Shown: in pieces, positions 27,310-35,562 of the stretch
Position numbering within the stretch: the stretch's first letter is position 1
How the letters are laid out: each line of letters opens with the position of its first letter
Position numbers and translations under genes: made by a program
DNA from: a virus
DNA: 35,988 bases
Virus record (IMG/VR): IMGVR_UViG_3300025898_000024
Location: 1 to 35,988 of that record
Reading direction: 5' to 3' (one strand)
Notes under the pieces: model-generated
What the model was told of the DNA's origin: nothing
The model's input: only the letters and a program-made list of their open reading frames with translations
The model's database searches: none

Positions 27310-28881
27310 ATGGCGATTGATCCATCTATTTCGCTGCAAGTACGGCCACCGGTAATTCCGGTTCCCGAGATCCAGAGTCCGCTGGATCGCTTCACTAAAG
27401 TGCTGACGCTCCAAAACCTGATGACGCAGGGGCAATCGGGGCAACTCGGATTGCAATCGCAGCAACTGCAATTGCAGGAGCGACAGAGGCAGATCGATGA
27501 AGAGGATAAACTGCGCCAACTTTATTCGACTAACCCGAACCCGACCCACGCTGACATCATTTCGACAATCGGTCCAACCCGCGCAATCCCTCTGATCAAA
27601 GCGCAAAGCGAGCAGTTACAGCAGTTTTATAAGACTGAGCAGGAACGAGCCGCAACGCTTGGTTCGCTGGCCGGATCAGCGACTGATAAAGATTCTGCGG
27701 TCCGCGCAGTTTGGGAAGGAATCAACCGCCGCGCTTTTGCTGCGGACCCCACTCAAAATGCCCAGATCGGCCGCCAATTGCTCGATCATCTGAACACCAA
27801 GGGATTCGATCCGGCGGAGTTCAAACAGTTCCAAGCGCAGGCGATGACCGCAGAGCAGCAGCACTCAGCCGCGCTGGCGGATTTGGAAGAAACGCGCAAA
27901 GCGACTCTCGCACCGTATCAACTCTCTGAAGCCCAATCGAAAGCGCGACAGTCTGCACTACAGGATGCGGGCCAGACCATCCAAACGCTTACCGATATGA
28001 AGAATTTTCCCGCGTGGCTCTCAAGACAACCCGCGGAAGCGCAGACGTATTTCCGGGGCCTTGAGAATATGCCACTGGCCGATGTCCAGCGGATTGTGGG
28101 CATGGCATCCACCGCGGCAAAACCCGGTGAGACGATTCCGCTACCGGCGGGCGTTCAGGAACAGAAGGTCGCACAACAGGCCGCGATCGGTCTTGCCACC
28201 GAGCAGGCGAAACAGGGATTCACGAACCAGAAAAACGAAGCGCTGGTTAACGCCGTGATGAATGACAAAAGCGGGGTTGTCTACGCGAATCTGCCGGGGG
28301 AACAACAGAGGGAAATTGCGCCGATCCTCGCGCAACGGGGTTGGACGCAGTTCGCCGCGAAGCCGTCCGATACCGAACTAACCAAGCTGCAGGACATCCA
28401 GAAAGCTCTCGGCATCGCCGGTAATCTCAAATCGACGCTGGAGAAAAACGCCGACCTCATCGGACCGGTAAGCGGCCGTCTCACTCAGTTGCCGTATGCG
28501 ACCGAACGGAAAAAACTGCAGGCCGACATCGACCTGGCGCGCCAGATCATCGGCAAGGGATTAGAGGGCGGGGTTCTGCGGAAGGAAGACGAGGAGAAAT
28601 ATAAAAATATTCTCCCAACGATGATCGATACGCCGGAAGTGGCGCAGAGCAAACTAAGCAAGCTGCAAGAACTCCTGACGCGCGATCTCGGCACCTACCG
28701 GCAGAGTCTGACGGGCGCAGGGCGGCAACTCCCTCCCGCGGCCGCGCAGCCAGCGCAACCGGCGGCGCCGCCGAAAGTCGGCGATATCATCCCCGGCAAG
28801 GCCGGTCAAAACTATATGTTCATCGGTGGCGACCCCAACGACCGGAATAATTACAAAGTCTGGACGCCGGTAACACGCTAA
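27310..28881 (+). CDS. Second ejection-type virion protein, 523 residues
   Basis: ATG 27310 with GAGG seven bases upstream is preferred to an earlier in-frame ATG inside the previous gene. The protein is almost wholly helical and Gln/Ala-rich (LGLQSQQLQLQERQRQIDEE, later LATEQAKQGFTNQKNEALVN), with little hydrophobic surface and a Pro/Ala hinge near the C terminus (about 475-490). It sits where P22 encodes gp20. No specific domain recognised. Stop TAA shares one base with the next ATG (TAATG). Confidence 0.7.
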   Translation: MAIDPSISLQVRPPVIPVPEIQSPLDRFTKVLTLQNLMTQGQSGQLGLQSQQLQLQERQRQIDEEDKLRQLYSTNPNPTHADIISTIGPTRAIPLIKAQSEQLQQFYKTEQERAATLGSLAGSATDKDSAVRAVWEGINRRAFAADPTQNAQIGRQLLDHLNTKGFDPAEFKQFQAQAMTAEQQHSAALADLEETRKATLAPYQLSEAQSKARQSALQDAGQTIQTLTDMKNFPAWLSRQPAEAQTYFRGLENMPLADVQRIVGMASTAAKPGETIPLPAGVQEQKVAQQAAIGLATEQAKQGFTNQKNEALVNAVMNDKSGVVYANLPGEQQREIAPILAQRGWTQFAAKPSDTELTKLQDIQKALGIAGNLKSTLEKNADLIGPVSGRLTQLPYATERKKLQADIDLARQIIGKGLEGGVLRKEDEEKYKNILPTMIDTPEVAQSKLSKLQELLTRDLGTYRQSLTGAGRQLPPAAAQPAQPAAPPKVGDIIPGKAGQNYMFIGGDPNDRNNYKVWTPVTR

Positions 28882-31800
28882 TGCTCGACCAGGACCCGTG
28901 GGAACTCAACTATGCGCCCGCGGCGCCGCCGCCGCAGGCATCGACGGGATACACCGTCAAAGGTCTGCAGGGCAGCGAGCCGAAAATTCAACTCGGGCCC
29001 ATTCAGCGGGCGGCCGCTCCTGCAGCCGCTCCTGCAGCCGCTCCAGGCGTGGACCCGTGGGAACTCCCCTACCAATCGGCGCAGAAGCCGCCGGAACCCT
29101 CGCCGATCGCCAAAACTGCCAAAGCGTTTTGGGAGGGAATCGGCGGGCAGGCGCTCACCGATATGCTCGGCGGCGACTGGCGCGACCCGAAAGCAAATAA
29201 AAAAGCATTCGACACGGCCAAAGCGATCGTCAGCGGAATTGCCGCCGAACCGGGCCGGATGTGGGGTGAACTCTCGCGCACAGGCGAATCGATGCTCAAG
29301 GGCGATTTGAGCGGCACAGCCTTTCACCTAGCGGGCGCGGTTCCGTTTCTCGGCGCGCCAGCGCAGCAGGTGGGGATGGACGTCGATCGCGGCGACCCCG
29401 CGGCCGCGGTAGGGCATACGGCCGCTCTGGTTGTGCCGATGGTTGCGGGGCCACTGGCGGAAGCCACCGGACGCGCGACCGCCACCACCGGCACCGTAGC
29501 GCGTGGCGCCGCTACCGGATTAGTGAAGGCCATACCAACTGCCGCGACGGCCGCCGCCGAGCGATCGGTCTACGGCGCTTTAGGCGGGGTCGAAGGCATG
29601 ATTGCCGCGGCAAAGATCGCCGCCGGCAAGGAACTGGCGCAAGGCGCGATTACTGGCGCGCGTGGAGCGCTCGCCGATCGCGCCGCAGCCGCGGCCGCCG
29701 ACCTCGCCGCCCAACAGGCCGCACGCGAAGCCGCCGACGCTGCACTGGCCAGAGGGGCGAAGGTAACCGACGCGCAGGAAGCGATGGTTAACCCGCCGCG
29801 GCAACTACCGCCGGGGGGGATCATCACACCGGCACCAGCGGCCGAAAGTTTTGTACGCAGCGTTCCGGGGATGTATCCCACCGGGCCGAATCCAGCGCGA
29901 GCGCTGCCACCAGGACCCGCGCGTGTAATCGAGATGCCGGGGCCGGAAGCGCCGCCGAGTGGAATCGAAGTCACTCCGGCAATGCTCGATCAGATTGCCA
30001 GGGACCAGACCGGCAAGCCCTACAAGAAACTGAATGCGGTCGACCAGGCGAACGTGGTTGAGATCGCGCGACGTGTCAGCCAACCGCCGGAAGCGGCGCC
30101 GCCCGCCTCGACCGATACCAGCTTCGTTCAGAGCGTCCCCGCGCAACTCCCCGACATCATCCCGCAAAATTTGCGGACCAATGCGCCAGCGGAAGCGGCC
30201 GCGACCACACTACGCGACCAGATACAACCGGTCAAGGCGGCGACCGAAACAGCAGCCCCACGGGATTTTAAGGCGGGCGCTCAGGACGCGAAGGCCACCA
30301 TCTACGCGCAACAGTTCTTCGACCACAATTTGACATCCGCCGACGTTCAAGACCCCACGCATGGATTCAAAGAACAGCAATGGGTGGATCTAGCGAAGAA
30401 CTTTAAGCACGGGCCGCCGAGCGAAGTTACCCGGGCGATGACGCTGCAAAAACTCGATGCACTTTGGCAAGCCGAGCAGCCGGGACCGGCGACGGCCGCG
30501 CAAGGTAAAGCGGCATTCGAGCAGGCGAAAGCAACCGGAGCCGCTACAATAGAGCCAAATGCTAAAAGTACACCTGCCATCGGACAGACTTCCCGAAAAC
30601 CAACCGGAAGCACGGGGGCGCCGGTTTATGGACCGCGTGAACCAGTGGCGCCAGTCCAACGCGGCGCAGACGTCACCATCAGAGTCCCAGGCGAAACCAC
30701 AACCTACCAAGGACAGTACGCAGTCAGAGAGCTAGACGACGTTTACCCGAGTCACAACCCGCAGACCTTCCAGCAAAACCCCGACTACTATTTCAAGAAC
30801 GATCGCGATTACTCAAACCCCACCAACAAAGAACGGGTTGTAGTCAACAGCAAAGCCGACACGTTTGACCCCGCCTATCCTCTGGCCGACTCTCCCGACG
30901 CTACGCACGGGCCGCCCGTCATCGATCCCAACGGGAACGTACTCGGCGGCAACAATCGCGCGATGATCCTTGAACGGGTCTACAAGAACAACCCCACCGG
31001 GGCGGTCGCATACCGCGCCGAGCTTGCCCGCAGGGCGCCCGCGTTTGGCATCGATCCCGCGCAACTCGCCGGCATGAAGCGGCCGATACTGGTTCGCGAA
31101 CTCGCAGCGGCTGAAGGCGACCCACAGCGGGCAATCACCAATTTGAACAAGACCGGAACCGCCGCACTCACCGCGGCCGAGCGCGCCACCGCGGACGCGC
31201 GCACGATCACGCCAGCGGCCGCGGACTATCTCGCCAAGGCGATCGACACCGAAGGCGCCGACGCCACGCTAAACGATGTCCTCAGCGGAAAGAACGGCGC
31301 CGCGATCGTGAACAAGCTGGTTGACGATGGCGTTTTCACGATGCAGGAAAAACCGAATCTGGTCGACGCGCGCACGGGTTCGGTCACGGCCGCCGGCAAA
31401 GAGCGGATTTCGAAAATGCTACTCGGGCAGGTATTCGAAACCGCGGACCAATTGACCCGCACCCCTCCGGAGTTGCGCGCCAAACTGGAACGGGTTATTT
31501 CGCCCGTCCTGCAATCAGGCCAGAAAGCCGGATTCGATCTACTGCCCACGTTGCGCGAATCGATAAACCTACTCGAATACGCTCGCGCGCACGGTATTGG
31601 ACATTTGCCGGACGCAATCGCGCAGGAAAGCATATTCAGCGATGCGCCTAAATTCTCTCAGGCGGCCGTCGACCTGGCGCAGTTCCTACGCGACAGTAAA
31701 CCGAATGAGGTATCGAAGGCGTTTCGGCGATACGTCACCAACGCTGAGCCGACCATGTTCGGCAAGTCCACACCAGGCGAAGCATTCACCGACGCATTCG

Positions 31801-31898
31801 GCGGGAGTACACCGCCACCGGCAAACCTGCGCGAGTTGATGCCGGAACCGCCCGCGGCCGCGGCGCCACGCAAGCGGCGATCAAAACCCGTTCGCTAG
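28881..31898 (+). CDS. Large ejection-type protein with ddrB-like ParB domain, 1005 residues
   Basis: Last and largest gene of the late operon, in the P22 gp16 position. The N terminus has two DPWEL(N/P)Y boxes separated by an Ala/Pro linker, then Ala-rich helices (about 150-300). Residues about 580-800 hold a ddrB-type ParB-like domain: YAVRELDDVYPSHNPQTFQQ, then VVVNSKADTFDPAYPLADSP, GPPVIDPNGNVLGGNNRAMI. Such domains occur in very large phage proteins. The C terminus is helical and ends in a basic KRRSKPVR tail. Probably ejected with the genome; the ParB-like domain could act on incoming DNA (inference). A strong terminator follows. Confidence 0.75.
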   Translation: MLDQDPWELNYAPAAPPPQASTGYTVKGLQGSEPKIQLGPIQRAAAPAAAPAAAPGVDPWELPYQSAQKPPEPSPIAKTAKAFWEGIGGQALTDMLGGDWRDPKANKKAFDTAKAIVSGIAAEPGRMWGELSRTGESMLKGDLSGTAFHLAGAVPFLGAPAQQVGMDVDRGDPAAAVGHTAALVVPMVAGPLAEATGRATATTGTVARGAATGLVKAIPTAATAAAERSVYGALGGVEGMIAAAKIAAGKELAQGAITGARGALADRAAAAAADLAAQQAAREAADAALARGAKVTDAQEAMVNPPRQLPPGGIITPAPAAESFVRSVPGMYPTGPNPARALPPGPARVIEMPGPEAPPSGIEVTPAMLDQIARDQTGKPYKKLNAVDQANVVEIARRVSQPPEAAPPASTDTSFVQSVPAQLPDIIPQNLRTNAPAEAAATTLRDQIQPVKAATETAAPRDFKAGAQDAKATIYAQQFFDHNLTSADVQDPTHGFKEQQWVDLAKNFKHGPPSEVTRAMTLQKLDALWQAEQPGPATAAQGKAAFEQAKATGAATIEPNAKSTPAIGQTSRKPTGSTGAPVYGPREPVAPVQRGADVTIRVPGETTTYQGQYAVRELDDVYPSHNPQTFQQNPDYYFKNDRDYSNPTNKERVVVNSKADTFDPAYPLADSPDATHGPPVIDPNGNVLGGNNRAMILERVYKNNPTGAVAYRAELARRAPAFGIDPAQLAGMKRPILVRELAAAEGDPQRAITNLNKTGTAALTAAERATADARTITPAAADYLAKAIDTEGADATLNDVLSGKNGAAIVNKLVDDGVFTMQEKPNLVDARTGSVTAAGKERISKMLLGQVFETADQLTRTPPELRAKLERVISPVLQSGQKAGFDLLPTLRESINLLEYARAHGIGHLPDAIAQESIFSDAPKFSQAAVDLAQFLRDSKPNEVSKAFRRYVTNAEPTMFGKSTPGEAFTDAFGGSTPPPANLRELMPEPPAAAAPRKRRSKPVR

Positions 31899-31984
31899 TT
31901 CCTGCCCTTGACGCCGGTCTACGTCGGCCGCATACTTCCGCACAGACACATACCTCCGCGAAAATCGGTGGATTTCCTTTGTAC

Positions 31985-32021
31985 CCGGGACGCTGCACCT
32001 CGCAGGCGTCCCGGTTTTTTT
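31985..32021 (+). terminator. Intrinsic terminator of the late operon
   Basis: CCGGGACGC (31985-31993) pairs with GCGTCCCGG (32006-32014), with further pairing in the loop (TGC/GCA), followed directly by seven T (32015-32021). It lies about 90 bases after the last late gene and just before the convergent recombinase gene, so it ends late transcription and shields the integration module. Confidence 0.88.
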
Positions 32022-32034
32022 GCGTCTTGCGTCT

Positions 32035-32892
32035 TTATCCGACCAACGCTCGAATCAGGCGTGCAAGCTCCGGAGTCTTCCGGAACCATTCGCCATTGTC
32101 GCGGGCGCTCTCAAATTTTTGATGGAGCCATGACTCTGTTTCGCGCGAGGCCGGAAACGATCCGATAAGGCGAATGGCGAACGAACTTGGCCGCAATGTG
32201 CCCAACCCGGTGAAGCGCTGGCGCGGGCGTGTAGAGAAACCGATCTTCACGTGCTGGCCGTCTTCGGTTTCGACAAAGTACACATATCCGGACTCCGTTG
32301 GAAGTGATGGCGTGACACTGCGAGCCGCCACGCCTTCGAATTCCGACTGAAGAACTCTGGCATACGGTAAGGCGCTTTGCAGACTGGCATAGCCAAGTTT
32401 CAATTGGACGCTGACGAGTGATCGCGTCAACCGCAGCGTCTGAAGCGCGCACGTATGCTTCAGTGCGTGGAAGTGGGCCTTTTCCGGCGAGATTCCGGCA
32501 TTCTCGCAATATTTTTTCATCAGATCATCGAGGGTGTTGCGAGAAATAGCCGTTCTTCGTTGCGTGATGAAGAGCGGTCCAGCGTTGCGCCCGCGAACCC
32601 GAAGCCATTTTCGTAACGCTATCGTCGCCTCTGGGCCGAGCATTGCTTCGCCGCCGATTGATCCTTTCACCCGCTTCAGCACAATCCGGTCCGGACACAG
32701 GTGCGTCTTACCTGGGAAATAATCGCCAATATCGAGCAGTCCGATTTCGCTCGACCGCAAACCGTGATCCAACGCCAGATGCACAATAGCCTTGTCCCGC
32801 GCGTTCGCAATCGCCTTTAACAGCAGGGCGATTTCATCCGGCGTAAAGTGGTGCATCCTCTCAATTTGTTGATCGAGCAAACGCTCTTGCAT
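32035..32892 (-). CDS. Tyrosine recombinase fused to a T5orf172/GIY-YIG domain, 285 residues
   Basis: Residues about 15-190 are a tyrosine-recombinase catalytic domain without the usual core-binding domain: R46 (HGLRSSEI), K76 (RVKGSIGG), H142 and K145 (HALKHT, Lys where Arg is usual), Y168 in LGY (His is usual) and nucleophile Y177 (LPYARV). Residues 202-284 are a T5orf172/Mug113-type GIY-YIG domain: GYVYFV, VKIGFSTRPRQRF, E253 in RETESWLHQKF, and GEWF. I know no standard integrase with this tail. The paralogue at 32943-33599 is divergent, 50 bases away. The altered His suggests weakened catalysis; it could be an accessory factor or directionality control. Confidence 0.8.
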   Translation of the reverse strand: MQERLLDQQIERMHHFTPDEIALLLKAIANARDKAIVHLALDHGLRSSEIGLLDIGDYFPGKTHLCPDRIVLKRVKGSIGGEAMLGPEATIALRKWLRVRGRNAGPLFITQRRTAISRNTLDDLMKKYCENAGISPEKAHFHALKHTCALQTLRLTRSLVSVQLKLGYASLQSALPYARVLQSEFEGVAARSVTPSLPTESGYVYFVETEDGQHVKIGFSTRPRQRFTGLGTLRPSSFAIRLIGSFPASRETESWLHQKFESARDNGEWFRKTPELARLIRALVG

Positions 32893-32942
32893 AGCAAGTA
32901 TGATAGCGATTGAGAGACTGAAAATTCCGGAGACTTAACCCC
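32893..32942. promoter_or_regulatory. Divergent 50-base promoter region between the recombinases
   Basis: Both recombinase genes must be expressed from here or from within each other. TATGAT on the plus strand (near 32899) and its complement TATCAT-like stretch on the minus strand are possible minus-10 elements in opposite directions; no good minus-35 is seen for either. GGAG lies about 12 bases before the plus-strand ATG. Confidence 0.4.
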
Positions 32943-33599
32943 ATGATGCGTAAAAACATTGGGAAATTGAAGACTTCACAGACGCGAGAGGCTGGTAATC
33001 CGTATTATCAGACTCCCGAGCCTAAGCCCCAACAGCGCTATAAGTATCTGATAACAGAGGAGATAGAGGCGCTACTCGCCTGCATAACCAGTATGCGTGA
33101 TCGCGCGATATTCCGATTGGCCTATCAACACGGGTTGCGAGCAAGCGAGATTGGCAAAATCCAGATGACCGACTATAGACCTGGCAAATCAAAGGCCGCG
33201 GATCAGGACCGATTGGTTATCGAACGTCTGAAGGGCTCGATTGGCGGCGATACGCGCTTAGTTCCAGCCGCGGCCGTCGCCATTCGGCACTGGGTGAAGA
33301 AACGTGGATATACGCCGGGGCCGCTGTTCATCACGCGCGAGGGAACGCCGATCGGCCAGAGACAGCTTGACCGCCTGATGAAGCGGTATTGTCTGCGCGT
33401 CGGCATTCCACGCGAAAAGGCCCACTTTCACACGCTCAAACACACCTGCGGAACGATCATGCTTTCAGTGTTGAAAGAATCGGTTGCGCACGTTCAGGCG
33501 CACCTCGGCCATGCGGACATTCGCAGCACGATGGTTTATGCGAAGCTCACCGAGCAAGCGAACGAGGAGCGCGCAGCACGATTAAGGAATTGGAGATAG
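32943..33599 (+). CDS. int: Compact tyrosine recombinase (integrase), 218 residues
   Basis: Catalytic residues in order: R66 (HGLRASEI), K97 (RLKGSIGG), H163 and K166 (HTLKHT), H190 (HLGHADI), Y199 (MVYAKL). The HxxK form in place of HxxR also occurs in a recombinase subfamily I recall with the box H(V/M)LKHS. The protein has only about 35 residues before the catalytic domain, so it lacks a standard core-binding domain. It is colinear with the fused recombinase encoded opposite (shared KGSIGG, GPLFIT, HFHxLKHTC). Probable phage integrase or resolvase; two consecutive ATG codons leave the start uncertain by one residue. Confidence 0.87.
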   Translation: MMRKNIGKLKTSQTREAGNPYYQTPEPKPQQRYKYLITEEIEALLACITSMRDRAIFRLAYQHGLRASEIGKIQMTDYRPGKSKAADQDRLVIERLKGSIGGDTRLVPAAAVAIRHWVKKRGYTPGPLFITREGTPIGQRQLDRLMKRYCLRVGIPREKAHFHTLKHTCGTIMLSVLKESVAHVQAHLGHADIRSTMVYAKLTEQANEERAARLRNWR

Positions 33600-33784
33600 C
33601 CAACTCTGTTAATGTCCAGACTGTGCAGAGTCTCGGCATTGCCGAAATTGTGCGCGTTGCGCACCTCCCGTGCAACAGATGCAACACGAAACGGGCCAGA
33701 GAACACCTGTTTTGCGTCCGGACGCAATGATACCAGGGGTTCGGCGCACTAGCGGTTGCTGCGCATTTTAGCGGATAGGTAGAA
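33600..33784. other. Inverted-repeat-rich interval, candidate attachment region
   Basis: Directly downstream of the integrase stop lie three short hairpins in a row: AGACT/AGTCT (33618-33633), TCGGC/GCCGA (33633-33645), GTGCGC/GCGCAC (33650-33664). Two direct repeats TGCAACA follow (33671-33677, 33680-33686), then a perfect 16-base palindrome TTGCGTCCGGACGCAA (33712-33727). Such a set resembles arm and core sites of a recombinase attachment region; no tRNA end is recognised. A role in ending or regulating integrase mRNA is the alternative. Confidence 0.5.
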
Positions 33785-33793
33785 TTGCCTCAA

Positions 33794-34738
33794 ATGAGCA
33801 GTCTGCGATCCATCATTCAAAAGGGCCGGTTTTACGTTCCCGAATATTACGAGCAGGAACTCTTTGAGGCGTTCGCTATCTATACGAGCGCGGGCCTTCG
33901 CGATCCTCAAACGAAGTTAATTAACGCGCAGTCGGTCTGGAACGATACCGTAATGCCCCCACCCGAAAAGCGGGACGAGGATACCTGGAAGCGGTTGCTA
34001 AATTTTGAGGAGATTCCACGACCAAAACCGCCGTTTGAACGAGTCTGGCTGGAAGCGCTGATACCGTCGCAAGATGGATTCAATGCGCAACGAATTGGCG
34101 CGCTGATTTTGCGGATCGAGGGAACCGAAAATATCCTCCGCAGTTTTGCCAACGGGCGGACGATGCCGGAAGATGCCATGAGGCAGATTGAGATTGATCG
34201 CCCAACGACATTTGTAAATGCGCTGTTGATCCACGACTACAACGGTTCGGCTACTCCAACCGGCAATTGCATCTATTGGTTGAATGAAGACGGGCGGTTC
34301 TTGTGGTCTTTTAGAATGGCATCACTCGCACTCGCCGAAGAGGACGAGAAAGCCAAAAATCTCTGCTACGCCCAAATGCGTATGCGCCAGGGATGGATAC
34401 TCCACACATTCGCCCGATTGAACTGCGCCAATGCCAGACTTGTAGAGATTCCTGAGGGCCGGAACGGTCACCGCAGCCATCATAACCGGCCACCATCGAG
34501 CGTCTGGCATGAGATCAAGGTAAGCGACGCGCCGAAGATTCGCCGCGCTACGTCTTCCCGGGCGGCGGATAACGAATGCCCAATTCGTTTCCACTGGGTA
34601 CGCGGCCACTATGCGGACTACACCAAGGGTAAGGGCCTGTTCGGCAACCCGAAACTTCGGCAAGTGTTCTGGATTCCAGAGCATCAAGCGGGAGACGAAG
34701 AAGCGGGAACCGTGATGGCAAGCTACACGGTTAACTGA
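33794..34738 (+). CDS. Phage protein of unknown function with HWVRGHYADYT motif, 314 residues
   Basis: ATG at 33794 chosen; an in-frame TTG at 33785 with closer purine-rich sequence is possible. The N-terminal two thirds are soluble alpha/beta with no recognised motif (FYVPEYYEQELFEAFAIYTS). The C-terminal 80 residues show a pattern I recall from uncharacterised phage and mobile-element proteins: VWHEIKV, IRFHWVRGHYADYTKGKGLF, then a FWIPEHQAG end. The conserved His/Arg/Gly cluster suggests a binding or catalytic site but no reaction is known. It lies between the integrase and the convergent small-terminase-like gene; it may be lysogeny-related cargo. Confidence 0.7.
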   Translation: MSSLRSIIQKGRFYVPEYYEQELFEAFAIYTSAGLRDPQTKLINAQSVWNDTVMPPPEKRDEDTWKRLLNFEEIPRPKPPFERVWLEALIPSQDGFNAQRIGALILRIEGTENILRSFANGRTMPEDAMRQIEIDRPTTFVNALLIHDYNGSATPTGNCIYWLNEDGRFLWSFRMASLALAEEDEKAKNLCYAQMRMRQGWILHTFARLNCANARLVEIPEGRNGHRSHHNRPPSSVWHEIKVSDAPKIRRATSSRAADNECPIRFHWVRGHYADYTKGKGLFGNPKLRQVFWIPEHQAGDEEAGTVMASYTVN

Positions 34739-34769
34739 ATCCCACGTCTCCCGCTGCCTCACCCGGCCT

Positions 34770-35231
34770 TCATCCCGCCTTGTCGTCCTCTGCTTTTTTC
34801 ATCGCGACCAGGCGCGCGCGCGCCGCTTCCAGCCGCTCAACCAGGTTGATACTCCCGCTGTGTTCGACGGCCGTATGCTCGCGGTACAGCTTCGGCCGGA
34901 AGCGCTTCAGCAACACCACGGCCAGATTATTGTCGTACTCCGTCTCGTAGATGAGGTGTCCGCTTTTCGTCTTCATCGGCTTCCCGCGCCAATACAATTG
35001 ACGCTTGACGCCGTTCACGGCGCGATCAATGAGAACGTCCTCCAGTTCCTGGCCTACGCGATCCTGCAGAGCCTCGAACCGCTTGCGGTATTCGGGGTCC
35101 GAGTCCAGCTTGCGGTAGTGCATCGTGCGATCGATGCCAGCGGCCGCGGCCGCGGCTTTGACGTTGCCGGACGTCGCGTAGGCGTTGAGGAACACGCGAA
35201 TGCGTGACGGTTTCGCCGTCTTCTCGGGCAT
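34770..35231 (-). CDS. Terminase small subunit-like protein, 153 residues
   Basis: The N-terminal half has the small-terminase-like helix-turn-helix pattern: IRVFLNAYATSGNVKAAAAA, AGIDRTMHYRKLDSDPEYRK, followed by helix FEALQDRVGQELED and VLIDRAVNGVKRQLYWRGKP. The middle VLLKRFRPKLYREH fits the same family, where KALRPxxYRE is typical; the C-terminal helix is charged. It would recognise the packaging site and recruit the large subunit. It is unusual in being on the strand opposite to the large terminase and about 10 kb away in the circular map. Last gene of the leftward operon. Confidence 0.78.
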   Translation of the reverse strand: MPEKTAKPSRIRVFLNAYATSGNVKAAAAAAGIDRTMHYRKLDSDPEYRKRFEALQDRVGQELEDVLIDRAVNGVKRQLYWRGKPMKTKSGHLIYETEYDNNLAVVLLKRFRPKLYREHTAVEHSGSINLVERLEAARARLVAMKKAEDDKAG

Positions 35232-35243
35232 ATTGGTCTGATT

Positions 35244-35562
35244 CTACGCCGCGCCGCGGATTACGCGCACCTTGTTTTTGCTCGGCACGCTCAACCCGTA
35301 CGCAGTCGGATCGAAGTACTTCGTGAGTGGCATCGTGGGGTTTTTGCGCTGGATGCCGGTATGGTGGAACGATTCGCGCGCGTCGCGACCCTCGGGCGTG
35401 ATGTGGAAGCCGGCGGCCGGGTTTGTACGCGATCCAGCCGCGAATCAGCATCGACCGAAACGGCCGCTGGTCGTAGGATTGCGCTTGACCGATGCTCAGG
35501 TAGACACCGGATGCGAAGGTTTCGAGCATCGGAAACTGAAGGCTGCTCAGGCGGGTAATCAT
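35244..35562 (-). pseudogene. Frameshifted small winged-helix-like phage protein, about 105 residues when repaired
   Basis: The frame from ATG 35562 reads MITRLSSLQFPMLETFASGV, later PFRSMLIRGWIAYKPGR, then turns to low-complexity sequence. Moving one base at about 35411-35420 (a CCGGCGGCC run) restores GFHITPEGRDARESFHHTGI and MPLTKYFDPTAYGLSVPSKN to a TAG at 35244-35246, which matches a small phage protein type I recall (GFHxTxEGREAWxxF, PLTxYFDPxAYGL). So one extra base splits the gene. Causes: assembly error near the contig end, a real mutation, or a +1 programmed shift at the AAA-CCC-G codons. The start overlaps the preceding gene's stop (ATGA). Confidence 0.7.

Noticed and set aside
33736-33765. 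tRNA-like 3-prime end (GGGGTTCGGCGCAC) near the candidate attachment region
   Set aside because: No acceptor or anticodon stem could be built around it; I found no tRNA gene in the window.
35026-35562. One 178-residue minus-strand gene in a single frame
   Set aside because: After about 48 residues the frame becomes Arg-rich low-complexity sequence and runs through the small-terminase-like gene in another frame; a one-base shift restores a sensible protein ending at 35244.
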